Assembly: GCA_050251715.1 (NCBI GenBank)
Contig: JBFWMG010000016.1
Span: 6,237-70,236, forward strand
Reading direction: 5' to 3'
Origin: JBFWMG01 sp050251715
GTDB taxonomy: Bacteria > Desulfobacterota > Desulfovibrionia > Desulfovibrionales > Desulfovibrionaceae
DNA: 64,000 bases
Made by a program: the position numbers and the translations under genes. Below the pieces are notes generated by a model. It was not told where the DNA came from. It searched no databases and saw only the letters and a program-made list of their open reading frames with translations. Below, piece after piece: positions 50,706 through 58,373 of the stretch (position 1 is the stretch's first letter; each line of letters opens with the position of its first letter).

Positions 50706-51848
50706 ATGGATATTTTCAAATTTACGGTTCCGGAACTCATCTTTGGCCGGGAAAGCCTGCGGTACGCGGGCATCTGCGCGCGGCGGCTGGGAGCCTCCAA
50801 ACTCTTCGTGGTCACGGACGAGGGCGTTGTGCAGGCGGGCTGGATGGATGCGTTGAGCGAGGTGCTGCGCCAGGAAGGCCTGGAATACATCTTGTTCGAC
50901 AACGTGGTCGCCAACCCACGCGATTACCAGGTGCACGAGGGCGCGGCGCTGTACCAGCGGGAGGGGGCCGACGTGGTGCTGGCCCTGGGCGGCGGCAGCC
51001 CCATGGATACGGCCAAGGGCGTGGCGCTGCTGGTCAGCAATGGCGGCAGAATACAGGATTATGAAGGCGCCAACCAGGTGAAGCACCCGCTGCCGCCCAT
51101 GGTCTTCATCCCCACCACCATGGGCAGCGAGTCCAACATCTCCCAATTCACGGTCATCACCGACGTGGAACGGCATGTCAAAATGACCCTCATAAGCCGC
51201 ACCCTCGTGCCCAACATCTCCATCACCGACCCCCTGCTGCTGCGCACGCTGACACGGGATCTGGTCATCGCGCCCATGTTCGACTCCCTGGCGCATGCGG
51301 TGGAATCCTACGTGTCGCCCATTGCCACGCCCTTCACCGAGATGCTCAGCCTCAAGGGGCTCGACCTGCTCATCAAGCACATGCGCCCCGCCCTGGAAAC
51401 GCTCAGCCTGGACGACCTTGAGCAGCTCGCCATAGCGGGCACCTCGTCGGGCATGGCCTTCACCAACGCCAGCGTGGGGCTGGGGCATGCCCTTGCCCAT
51501 GCCCTGGGCGGCATGTACGATGTGGTGCACGGCATGGCCCACTCCCTGCTCCTGCCCCTGGTCATGCGTTACAACATGCCTGTATGCCAAAAGAAAATGG
51601 CCACCATGGGCCGCATCATCATCGGCAAGGAGCTGCGTACCGACGAGGCCACGGCCCTGGCGGGCATCGAGGCGCTGGAACAATTGCGCGAGGAGATCGG
51701 CATCCCCTGCCGGCTGCGCGAGATTTTGCCGGACAAGACCCTGCTCCCGCAGGTGAGCCGCAACGCGGTCAAGGACACCTGCCTGCTCACCAATCCCCGG
51801 CCCGCCACCTGGAAGAACATCCTGAACCTGTACTATGAGGCATGGTGA
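50706..51848 (+). CDS. iron-containing alcohol dehydrogenase
   Basis: 380 aa, group III Fe-ADH, NAD(P)-linked, cytoplasmic. Nucleotide motif LALGGGSPMDTAKGVALLVS, family stretch PTTMGSESNISQFTVITD, and the Fe ligands in MFDSLAHAVESYVS, GLGHALAHALGGMYDVVHG and MAHSLLLPLVMRYNMPV. GGGAG lies before ATG 50706. It starts the operon that also encodes the kinase and the NtrC-type regulator. It probably interconverts an alcohol and the aldehyde used by AOR. Confidence 0.9.
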   Translation: MDIFKFTVPELIFGRESLRYAGICARRLGASKLFVVTDEGVVQAGWMDALSEVLRQEGLEYILFDNVVANPRDYQVHEGAALYQREGADVVLALGGGSPMDTAKGVALLVSNGGRIQDYEGANQVKHPLPPMVFIPTTMGSESNISQFTVITDVERHVKMTLISRTLVPNISITDPLLLRTLTRDLVIAPMFDSLAHAVESYVSPIATPFTEMLSLKGLDLLIKHMRPALETLSLDDLEQLAIAGTSSGMAFTNASVGLGHALAHALGGMYDVVHGMAHSLLLPLVMRYNMPVCQKKMATMGRIIIGKELRTDEATALAGIEALEQLREEIGIPCRLREILPDKTLLPQVSRNAVKDTCLLTNPRPATWKNILNLYYEAW

Positions 51849-53056
51849 TGCCCCACCCCACAAGCCTTGACGACATTATCGGCATAGAGTCCATCAAGCT
51901 GGGCTTCTTCAAGGAAGTGCAGCGGACCATCAGCGAACTGAAGGCCTCCAACGTGGAGTTGGAGCAAAAGCGCCAGGACGTGCAGGCCATCCTGAACGGC
52001 ATCCCCGACGTCATGGCCGTCATCTCGCTCGATTTCCGCATCCTCACCGTGAACAACACCTTTTACGAGGCCTACAACGCGCCCGACCCCCGCGGCCTGC
52101 CCTGCCACCTGGTCTTCAAGGGACAAAACGATCCCTGTTCCCCCTGCCCCCTGGTCATGGCCAAGGAGGGCGCCCACAAGGTCTGCCGCCACGTGCAGAT
52201 CATGCACCTGGGCGGCGAAAACCGGCAGATCGAATGCACCGCCTCGCTCATGCGCGACGCCGACGGCACGCCGAGCAAGGTGCTGCTGCTGCAACGCGAC
52301 GTGACGCTGGAAAAGCAGTACCAGGCCAAATTCCTGCAAGCCGAACGCATGGCCACCATCGGCGTGCTGGCCGAAGGCGTGGCCCACGAGATCAACAACC
52401 CGCTCACCAGCATCATCGGCTTCGCCGAGGCCTTGACCCGCCGCCTGGGCAAACTGGCCACCTGCCTGCGCGGCGATGGCGACTGCCAGGAACAGCTGGC
52501 CAACTTTCAGGAATATCTGGAGATCATCCTCAAGGAATGCAACCGCTGCTCCGACATCGTGCAGAACATGCTGACCTTCGGCCATCGGGAAATCCGCACC
52601 TTTTCCATCGTCAGCCTCAACGACGTGGTGGGCAACTGCCTCAAACTGCTGCACCCGCGCCTGTCGCAGCTGCCCCCCGGCCTCATCCACCTGCGGCTTT
52701 CCGGGCAGGATCCCTGCGTGCTGGGGCATCCGGGCGAGCTCATGCAGGTGGTGCTCAACCTGGTGCTCAATGCGCTCTACGCGGTCAAGGAAGGGGGCGA
52801 CATCACCATCCACACCGCCCTGGAGGAAAGCATGGTCACCCTCAAGGTCGTGGATACGGGCCACGGCATTGCCGAGGACAGCCTGGACAAGCTGTTCGAA
52901 CCGTTCTTCACGACCAAGCCCGCGGGCCAGGGCATCGGCATCGGCCTTTCCACCTGCTACAACATCATCAAAAAACACGGCGGCGACATCACGGCGGAAA
53001 ATGGGCAGCCGAATGGGGCCGTCTTTGAAATCATACTGCCCCATTTCGATGGCTAG
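51848..53056 (+). CDS. cytoplasmic PAS histidine kinase with a cysteine-rich sensor
   Basis: 402 aa from ATG 51848, overlapping the dehydrogenase stop by one base; ATG 51842 is an alternative. No membrane helix. The PAS domain (NGIPDVMAVISLDFRILTVN) contains a cysteine cluster, CHLVFKGQNDPCSPCPLVM, and a further Cys in KVCRHVQ and IECTASL. The kinase core has GVLAEGVAHEINNPLTSIIG, NLVLNALYAV, DTGHGIAEDS and GQGIGIGLSTC. It likely senses redox state or a metal and phosphorylates the next gene product. Confidence 0.87.
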   Translation: MPHPTSLDDIIGIESIKLGFFKEVQRTISELKASNVELEQKRQDVQAILNGIPDVMAVISLDFRILTVNNTFYEAYNAPDPRGLPCHLVFKGQNDPCSPCPLVMAKEGAHKVCRHVQIMHLGGENRQIECTASLMRDADGTPSKVLLLQRDVTLEKQYQAKFLQAERMATIGVLAEGVAHEINNPLTSIIGFAEALTRRLGKLATCLRGDGDCQEQLANFQEYLEIILKECNRCSDIVQNMLTFGHREIRTFSIVSLNDVVGNCLKLLHPRLSQLPPGLIHLRLSGQDPCVLGHPGELMQVVLNLVLNALYAVKEGGDITIHTALEESMVTLKVVDTGHGIAEDSLDKLFEPFFTTKPAGQGIGIGLSTCYNIIKKHGGDITAENGQPNGAVFEIILPHFDG

Positions 53057-53067
53057 CGAGGCATGCC

Positions 53068-54453
53068 ATGTGTGCATCGGACATCATCCAGATCCTCGTC
53101 GTTGACGACGAACCCTCCATCTGCAAGCTGGCGCAAAAGGAGCTGGCCACGCCCAACCGCCAGATCACCACGGCCGGCACGGCGGCCCTGGCGCTCAAGC
53201 TCACGGCGCAGCGGAATTTCGATGTCATCGTGCTGGATGTCCGGCTCCCCGACGGCAACGGCCTCACCCTGCTCGAACGCTTCCGGGACACCCTGCCGGA
53301 CGTAGAAGTCATCATGATTACGGGATATTCAGAAGTGGCAAGCGCTGTCGAAGCCATGAAAATGGGCGCCTACGACTATATCACCAAACCCTTTTCGCTC
53401 GACAGGATAAACCTTGTCATCGACCGGGCCTACCAGCGCACCGTGCTGCAAAAGGAACTGCGCGCCCTGCGCACAAGCAAGAACGGCAAGTCGCAGATAA
53501 AACTCATCGGTTCCTCAGAAGCCTTACGGCACATAGGCTTTCTCATCGACAAGGTCGCGCCCACGGACACGCCCGTGCTCATCACCGGGGAAAGCGGCGT
53601 GGGCAAGGACGTGGTCGTCCACGAACTGCACCGCCGGAGCCTGCGCGCCCAAAAACCCATGATCGTCAAGAACTGCGGGGCGTTCAACAAGGATCTGCTG
53701 CGCAGCGAACTGTTCGGCTACCGCAAGGGCGCGTTCACGGGCGCGGTGGATTCCAACGAAGGCCTGCTCGCCCTGGCCAACAACGGCTCCCTGTTTTTCG
53801 ACGAGGTGGGCGAACTCTCCCTTGAGGTGCAGTCCATGCTGCTGCGCCTGCTGGAATCCCACAGATACCGGCGTGTGGGCGAAAAGGAAGAGCGCAGCGC
53901 GGACATCCGGTTCTTTTTCGCCACCAACCGCGACCTGTGCAAGGAGGTGGAGGCGGGCCGCTTCCACGAGGCGCTCTACCACCGGCTCAACGTCTTCCGC
54001 ATCGACATCCCCCCCCTGCGCGAGCGCAAGGAGGACATCCCCGCGCTCATGGAGCACTTTCTCAGCCATTTGTACCTGGACAGGCCGCCCTACAAGGTGT
54101 CCCCCGAGGCCATGCGGTGCCTGATATCCTACCACTGGCCAGGCAACGTGCGCGAGTTGCGCAACGTGATTGAGCGCGGCATCATCCTCTCGGAAAACGA
54201 CCTGATAACCTTGCGCTCGCTCCCTGTGGACATCACCAAATGCCTGAATGATTCGGAGAGCTGCAACCCGTTCCCCACGATTGACGAGCAGGAAAGAACA
54301 CTCATCCTGCGCGTGCTTGAGCACGTGGACAACAACAGGACAAAAGCCGCCGAGATGTTGGGCATAGGCCGCAAGACGCTGTATCGAAAGATCAAGGACT
54401 ACGGCCTGGAAGGCCTGACCCCCCCCAGCACGACGCCCCATACGCAGGACTAG
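53068..54453 (+). CDS. NtrC-family sigma-54-dependent response regulator
   Basis: 461 aa. The receiver has VDDEPSICKLA, phosphoacceptor Asp in VIVLDVRLPDGNG, and Lys in YITKPFSLDR. The AAA+ domain has Walker A GESGVGKDVVVHEL, GAFTGA in YRKGAFTGAVDS, Walker B LFFDEVGELS and arginine finger region PPLRERKEDIPALMEHF. The C-terminal Fis-type HTH is NNRTKAAEMLGIGRKTLYRK. It must act with sigma-54. The only clear -24/-12 promoter I saw is that of the aor operon 2.8 kb upstream, which makes it the probable target. Confidence 0.92.
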   Translation: MCASDIIQILVVDDEPSICKLAQKELATPNRQITTAGTAALALKLTAQRNFDVIVLDVRLPDGNGLTLLERFRDTLPDVEVIMITGYSEVASAVEAMKMGAYDYITKPFSLDRINLVIDRAYQRTVLQKELRALRTSKNGKSQIKLIGSSEALRHIGFLIDKVAPTDTPVLITGESGVGKDVVVHELHRRSLRAQKPMIVKNCGAFNKDLLRSELFGYRKGAFTGAVDSNEGLLALANNGSLFFDEVGELSLEVQSMLLRLLESHRYRRVGEKEERSADIRFFFATNRDLCKEVEAGRFHEALYHRLNVFRIDIPPLRERKEDIPALMEHFLSHLYLDRPPYKVSPEAMRCLISYHWPGNVRELRNVIERGIILSENDLITLRSLPVDITKCLNDSESCNPFPTIDEQERTLILRVLEHVDNNRTKAAEMLGIGRKTLYRKIKDYGLEGLTPPSTTPHTQD

Positions 54454-54467
54454 GCCTGGCGCTTCCC

Positions 54468-55511
54468 GTGTGGGCCGAAGGCCTGCTGCCGCCCCCCGTC
54501 CCTCTGCCGGGTGGACTGGCCGCACGGTGCGCCGCGTCCCTGGCCGCCCGGCGGACGGGCCTGGAGCAGGAACGCCACGCCCTGGAAAGCGCCATCGCCG
54601 CGCACGAGGCCCACTGCGCCCAGGTGCCCGCCACGGATGCCGCCCGCATCGAGAGCTGCCGGGCGTCGCAGGCCAGGGCCGAGGCCGACGCAATGGCGTA
54701 TATGGATGCCATCGCCGCCTTTGAGCGCGCGCTCGGCCAGGCCATGGCCCTGGCCGAGGCGGAGCGCGACATGGCCCGGCTGGCCGACGAAGCGGACGCG
54801 GCGCGGCAAAGGCTCGCCTCGGCCAAGGCCGAGATGACGCGCATCAACGCCCGCCTGGCGAGCTATCAACAGCAGATGGGGGATTGGTTCGCCCTGGCGG
54901 ACAAGGCGCGCAGCGAAGCCGTGGACACGGCCATCTCGGCGACCATCGACGTGGTCGCGACCCGCGTGCTGGAAACGGGCCTGAAGGCATCCGCCAGCAC
55001 CTTCCACCGCGTGAGCGCGCGGCTGCGTAGCGTGGAGCAACGGCTGGCGCTACGCGACCAGGACCGTTTCGAGGCCATCCTGGCCGCCGCGCGCAAGAGC
55101 AAGGAGGCGTCCAGCGACACGGCTTCCCTGCTGGTGCTCATCAAGGCGCTCAAGAACGGCATCGGCCTGTTTTACGCCACCGGCGATGCCCAGCACGGCA
55201 AGGACCGCGAGGAGGTGCTGCGCGGCCTGCTGGATACGGCCTCCCTGTTGGGGCGCCTCGCCTATCCGGGCATCGGCTACCTGACGGCGGACGCCAAGAT
55301 CCTGGCCGCCCTGGCAGGCGGCTGGTACAGCTACGCGGTGGCCAAAAAGAACATCCTGACGCTGCTGGAGCTGTCGGAAACCGACCTGCGCCTGACCGCC
55401 GCAGCCACGGAGCGGGTGCTCACGCTGACCAAGGCGAGCCTGGACCTGGAATCCCGCCACCAGCGCGCCCAAACGCGCCGCGACGTCCTGCCGCCCCCAC
55501 CGTGCCCCTGA
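54468..55511 (+). CDS. alanine-rich coiled-coil protein of unknown function
   Basis: 347 aa from a possible GTG 54468; the RBS is weak and the exact start is uncertain. Most of it is Ala/Glu/Arg-rich heptad-like helix (ARRTGLEQERHALESAIAAH, AEAERDMARLADEADAARQR, KAEMTRINARLASYQQQMGD) with a more globular C-terminal third (LGRLAYPGIGYLTADAKILA) that might form short hydrophobic helices. No signal peptide or known domain. It follows the NtrC-type gene by 14 bases and may be co-transcribed. A structural or membrane-associated role is a guess. Confidence 0.65.
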   Translation: MWAEGLLPPPVPLPGGLAARCAASLAARRTGLEQERHALESAIAAHEAHCAQVPATDAARIESCRASQARAEADAMAYMDAIAAFERALGQAMALAEAERDMARLADEADAARQRLASAKAEMTRINARLASYQQQMGDWFALADKARSEAVDTAISATIDVVATRVLETGLKASASTFHRVSARLRSVEQRLALRDQDRFEAILAAARKSKEASSDTASLLVLIKALKNGIGLFYATGDAQHGKDREEVLRGLLDTASLLGRLAYPGIGYLTADAKILAALAGGWYSYAVAKKNILTLLELSETDLRLTAAATERVLTLTKASLDLESRHQRAQTRRDVLPPPPCP

Positions 55512-55660
55512 CGCGGCGCGGGCCGGGAGAAACGCCATGCCCCCGTGGCGGCAAGGCAAATGGGGTGGCAGTCAGCTGCGCAGCCCCCCGCGAGCGGTCG
55601 CGTCAGCGGCGGGGCATGGACGGCACCGCCCTTCCCACCAGATGCTTCCGTGGCCTTGCG
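55512..55660. other. intergenic DNA without recognised features
   Basis: GC-rich spacer between the coiled-coil gene and the repeat. I see no gene, terminator with U-run, or operator in it. Confidence 0.5.
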
Positions 55661-55767
55661 GACGAGCGCATGCCAGCATTGAAACACTGCGGCGACTTGG
55701 AATAATGACGTATTATTTCAACGAAATGCGCAAGAGCATCGCCTCTTTTTCAAGGCCGGGACGCTCT
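55661..55767 (+). repeat. dispersed hairpin repeat, copy 2
   Basis: Same element as copy 1: left edge GACGAGCGCATG, then hairpin B (AATAAT 55701-55706 with ATTATT 55712-55717) and hairpin A (AGAGCATC 55733-55740 with GACGCTCT 55760-55767, one mismatch) around CTCTTTTTCAAGG. Its right end, GCTCTAG, overlaps the TAG stop of lepB read from the minus strand (55766-55768). Most diverged of the three copies. Confidence 0.82.
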
Positions 55768-56362
55768 AGCGCACCACGTCGCCGATGCGGTTGAAGCGGA
55801 TGTTGTCGATACCGCCCCAGGACCAGTAGATGAGCCACGCCTTGCCCTTGATCTTGCCCCGGTCCACAAAACCCCACCAGCGCGAATCGTAGGATTCGTC
55901 GCGGTTGTCGCCCATGACGAAGTATTTGCCTTCGGGCACGGTGATGGGTTCCATGTTGTCGCGGATGGAGGTCACGAGCGAGGGGTCGGTATGCTGGACA
56001 TAGGGTTCGTCCAGTTTTTCGCCGTTGCGGTACAATGCCTTGTTGCGCACCTCGATCGTGTCGCCGGGCAGGCCGATGATCCGCTTGATGAAATCCTTGG
56101 ACGGATCTTCGGGGAATTCGAAGACGATGATGTCGCCGTGATCGGGCGTGGCGACCGGGATGAGTATCTTGTCGGTAAAGGGAATCTTCACGCCGTAGAT
56201 GAATTTATTGACCAGCAGGTGATCGCCGATCTGCAGGGTTTGCAGCATGGAGCCGGACGGGATCTTGAAGGCCTGAACCACAAATCCCCGAATGAACAGG
56301 GCCAGCACAAGGGCAATGATGAATGCCTCAAGGTACTCGAGAAGGACGTTCTTGTTTCCCAC
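55766..56362 (-). CDS. lepB: signal peptidase I
   Basis: 198 aa inner-membrane protease that removes signal peptides. One N-terminal transmembrane helix (YLEAFIIALVLALFIRGFVV) is followed by the catalytic serine in IPSGSMLQTLQIGD, the general-base lysine in KDFIKRIIGLPGDTIEV, and the C-terminal GDNRDESYDSRWWGFVDRG. The start codon is GTG 56362; an in-frame TGA just upstream rules out a longer form, and only an A-run precedes it, so the RBS is weak. It lies downstream of lepA as in many bacteria, but with a repeat in between. Confidence 0.93.
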   Translation of the reverse strand: MGNKNVLLEYLEAFIIALVLALFIRGFVVQAFKIPSGSMLQTLQIGDHLLVNKFIYGVKIPFTDKILIPVATPDHGDIIVFEFPEDPSKDFIKRIIGLPGDTIEVRNKALYRNGEKLDEPYVQHTDPSLVTSIRDNMEPITVPEGKYFVMGDNRDESYDSRWWGFVDRGKIKGKAWLIYWSWGGIDNIRFNRIGDVVR

Positions 56363-56405
56363 TTTTTTTCACTTTTTGTTGTGCGCGGCAGCCTGCCGCA
56401 CGGTT

Positions 56406-56512
56406 AGAGCATCCTAACTTTGAAAAAGATGGGATGCTCTTATGCATTTAGTTGAAATAATGCTTCATTATTTCAACTAAATGCATTGTTTCAATGCCAA
56501 AATGCACTAGTC
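56406..56512 (-). repeat. dispersed hairpin repeat, copy 3
   Basis: The best-formed copy, in reverse orientation. Hairpin B is a perfect 21-bp inverted repeat with a 3-base loop (56442-56462 with 56466-56486). Hairpin A pairs AGAGCATCC (56406-56414) with GGATGCTCT (56432-56440). Its minus-strand left edge reads GACTAGTGCATTTT, in which GAC TAG are the last codon and the stop of lepA. It separates lepA from lepB in the same transcript direction. Confidence 0.88.
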
Positions 56513-58312
56513 CTCGCCCACTTTAAGGGCGGCGAGGAACGCTTCCTGGGGGATTTCCACATTGCCCATCTTCTTCATGCGCTTTTTGCCTTCCTTCTGC
56601 TTTTCCAGCAGCTTGCGCTTGCGCGTGATGTCGCCGCCGTAGCACTTGGCGATCACGTTCTTGCGCAGGGGCGAGTTGCGTTCGCGGGCAATGATCTTCT
56701 GGCCGATGGCGGCCTGGATGATGACCTCGAACAGCTGGCGGGGGATGGACCGCTTGAGCTTGAGGGCGAGCGCGCGGCCATAGAGTTGGGCACGGTCGCG
56801 GTGCACGATGACCGCCAGGGCATCCACCGGGTCGCCGTTTATCATGATGTCCAGCTTGACCATGTCGGCCTCGCGGTAGTCGATGATCTCGTAGTCCATG
56901 GAGGCGTAGCCCTTGGTGGCGGATTTTAGGCGGTCGAAGAAGTCGTACACGATTTCCGCGAAGGGCAGCTCGTAGGTGATGATGACGCGCTTGGCGGTGA
57001 GATATTTTATGCCCTTCTGGATGCCGCGCTTATCTTCGCAGATCTTGAACACGTTGCCCACGTATTCGTTGGGCACGTGGATTTCCATGCGCACATACGG
57101 TTCGGCCACCGAGGCCAGCTCGGTGGGGCCGGGCAGCTTGGACGGGTTGTCGATGTCGAGCTGCTCGCCCTTGACCGTGCGCACCTTGTAGATGACCGAG
57201 GGCGCGGTGGCGATGAGTTCGGCGTCGAACTCGCGCTCCAGGCGCTCCTGGATGATCTCCATGTGCAAAAGCCCCAGGAAACCGCACCGGAAACCGAAAC
57301 CCAGCGCCTGCGAGGTTTCCGGTTCATAGCTCAGGGCGGCGTCGTTGAGCTGCAATTTTTCCAGCGCCACCTTCAGCAATTCGTACTCGGCGGGTTCGGT
57401 GGGGTACAGGCCGCAGAACACCATGGGCTTGACCGCCTTGAAACCCGGAAAGGGCTCCTTGGTCGGGTTTGCCGCATGGGTGATGGTGTCGCCCACGCGG
57501 GCATTCTGCAGATTCTTGATGGTGGCGCACATGAACCCCACCTCGCCCGCGCCGAGCGTCTTCACGTACATGGCGTCGGGCGAGAACACGCCGAGCTTGA
57601 TGACCTCGTAGTCCTTGCCCGTGGAGTACATGCGGATGCGGTCGCCCACGCGGATGGTGCCTTCCAGCACGCGGAACATGACGATGACGCCCTGGTAGGC
57701 GTCGTACCACGAGTCGAAGATGAGCGCCTTGAGCTGCGCGTCGGGATCGCCCTTGGGCGACGGCAGGCCATGGACAATGGCCTCCAGCACCTCCGCCACG
57801 CCCTGGCCGGTCTTGGCGCTGGCATAGACGGCGTGGGCGCAGTCCAGGCCAATGCCCTCCTCGATCTCTTCCTTTACCCGGTCCGGGTCGGCGCTGGGCA
57901 GGTCGATCTTGTTGAGCACCGGGATGACTTCCAGGTCGTTGTCAAGGGCCAGGTAGACGTTGGCCAGGGTTTGCGCCTCCACGCCCTGGGTGGCGTCCAC
58001 CACCAGCAGCGCGCCTTCGCACGCGGACAGCGACCGCGACACCTCGTAGCTAAAATCCACGTGGCCGGGCGTGTCGATGAGGTTCAGGATGTACTTCTTC
58101 CCGTCCGTGGCGGTGTAGGGAATGCGCACGGACTGGGCCTTGATGGTGATGCCGCGCTCGCGCTCCAGGTCCATGCGGTCAAGGTATTGGGCGCGTTTGT
58201 CGCGGTCGGCCACCAGCCCCGTGATCTCAAGAATGCGGTCGGCCAGGGTCGATTTGCCATGGTCGATATGCGCGATAATGCTGAAGTTGCGGATATGCTC
58301 CAGCTTGGACAT
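56507..58312 (-). CDS. lepA: elongation factor 4
   Basis: 601 aa translational GTPase that back-translocates stalled ribosomes. The G1 motif is HIDHGKSTLADRI, G3 DTPGHVDFSYEV, G4 NKIDLPSADPDRV, and the C-terminal EF4-specific region has RKRKLLEKQKEGKKRMKKMG and EIPQEAFLAALKVGED. GGAG precedes ATG 58312. Its stop lies in the repeat. A housekeeping gene, useful as an anchor for phylogeny of the window. Confidence 0.97.
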   Translation of the reverse strand: MSKLEHIRNFSIIAHIDHGKSTLADRILEITGLVADRDKRAQYLDRMDLERERGITIKAQSVRIPYTATDGKKYILNLIDTPGHVDFSYEVSRSLSACEGALLVVDATQGVEAQTLANVYLALDNDLEVIPVLNKIDLPSADPDRVKEEIEEGIGLDCAHAVYASAKTGQGVAEVLEAIVHGLPSPKGDPDAQLKALIFDSWYDAYQGVIVMFRVLEGTIRVGDRIRMYSTGKDYEVIKLGVFSPDAMYVKTLGAGEVGFMCATIKNLQNARVGDTITHAANPTKEPFPGFKAVKPMVFCGLYPTEPAEYELLKVALEKLQLNDAALSYEPETSQALGFGFRCGFLGLLHMEIIQERLEREFDAELIATAPSVIYKVRTVKGEQLDIDNPSKLPGPTELASVAEPYVRMEIHVPNEYVGNVFKICEDKRGIQKGIKYLTAKRVIITYELPFAEIVYDFFDRLKSATKGYASMDYEIIDYREADMVKLDIMINGDPVDALAVIVHRDRAQLYGRALALKLKRSIPRQLFEVIIQAAIGQKIIARERNSPLRKNVIAKCYGGDITRKRKLLEKQKEGKKRMKKMGNVEIPQEAFLAALKVGED

Positions 58313-58373
58313 GCTTTACTCCGAGACTGAAATGGGTCGGGCCGTCGCCGGGCTTTTCGGTCATGCGCTTCCT

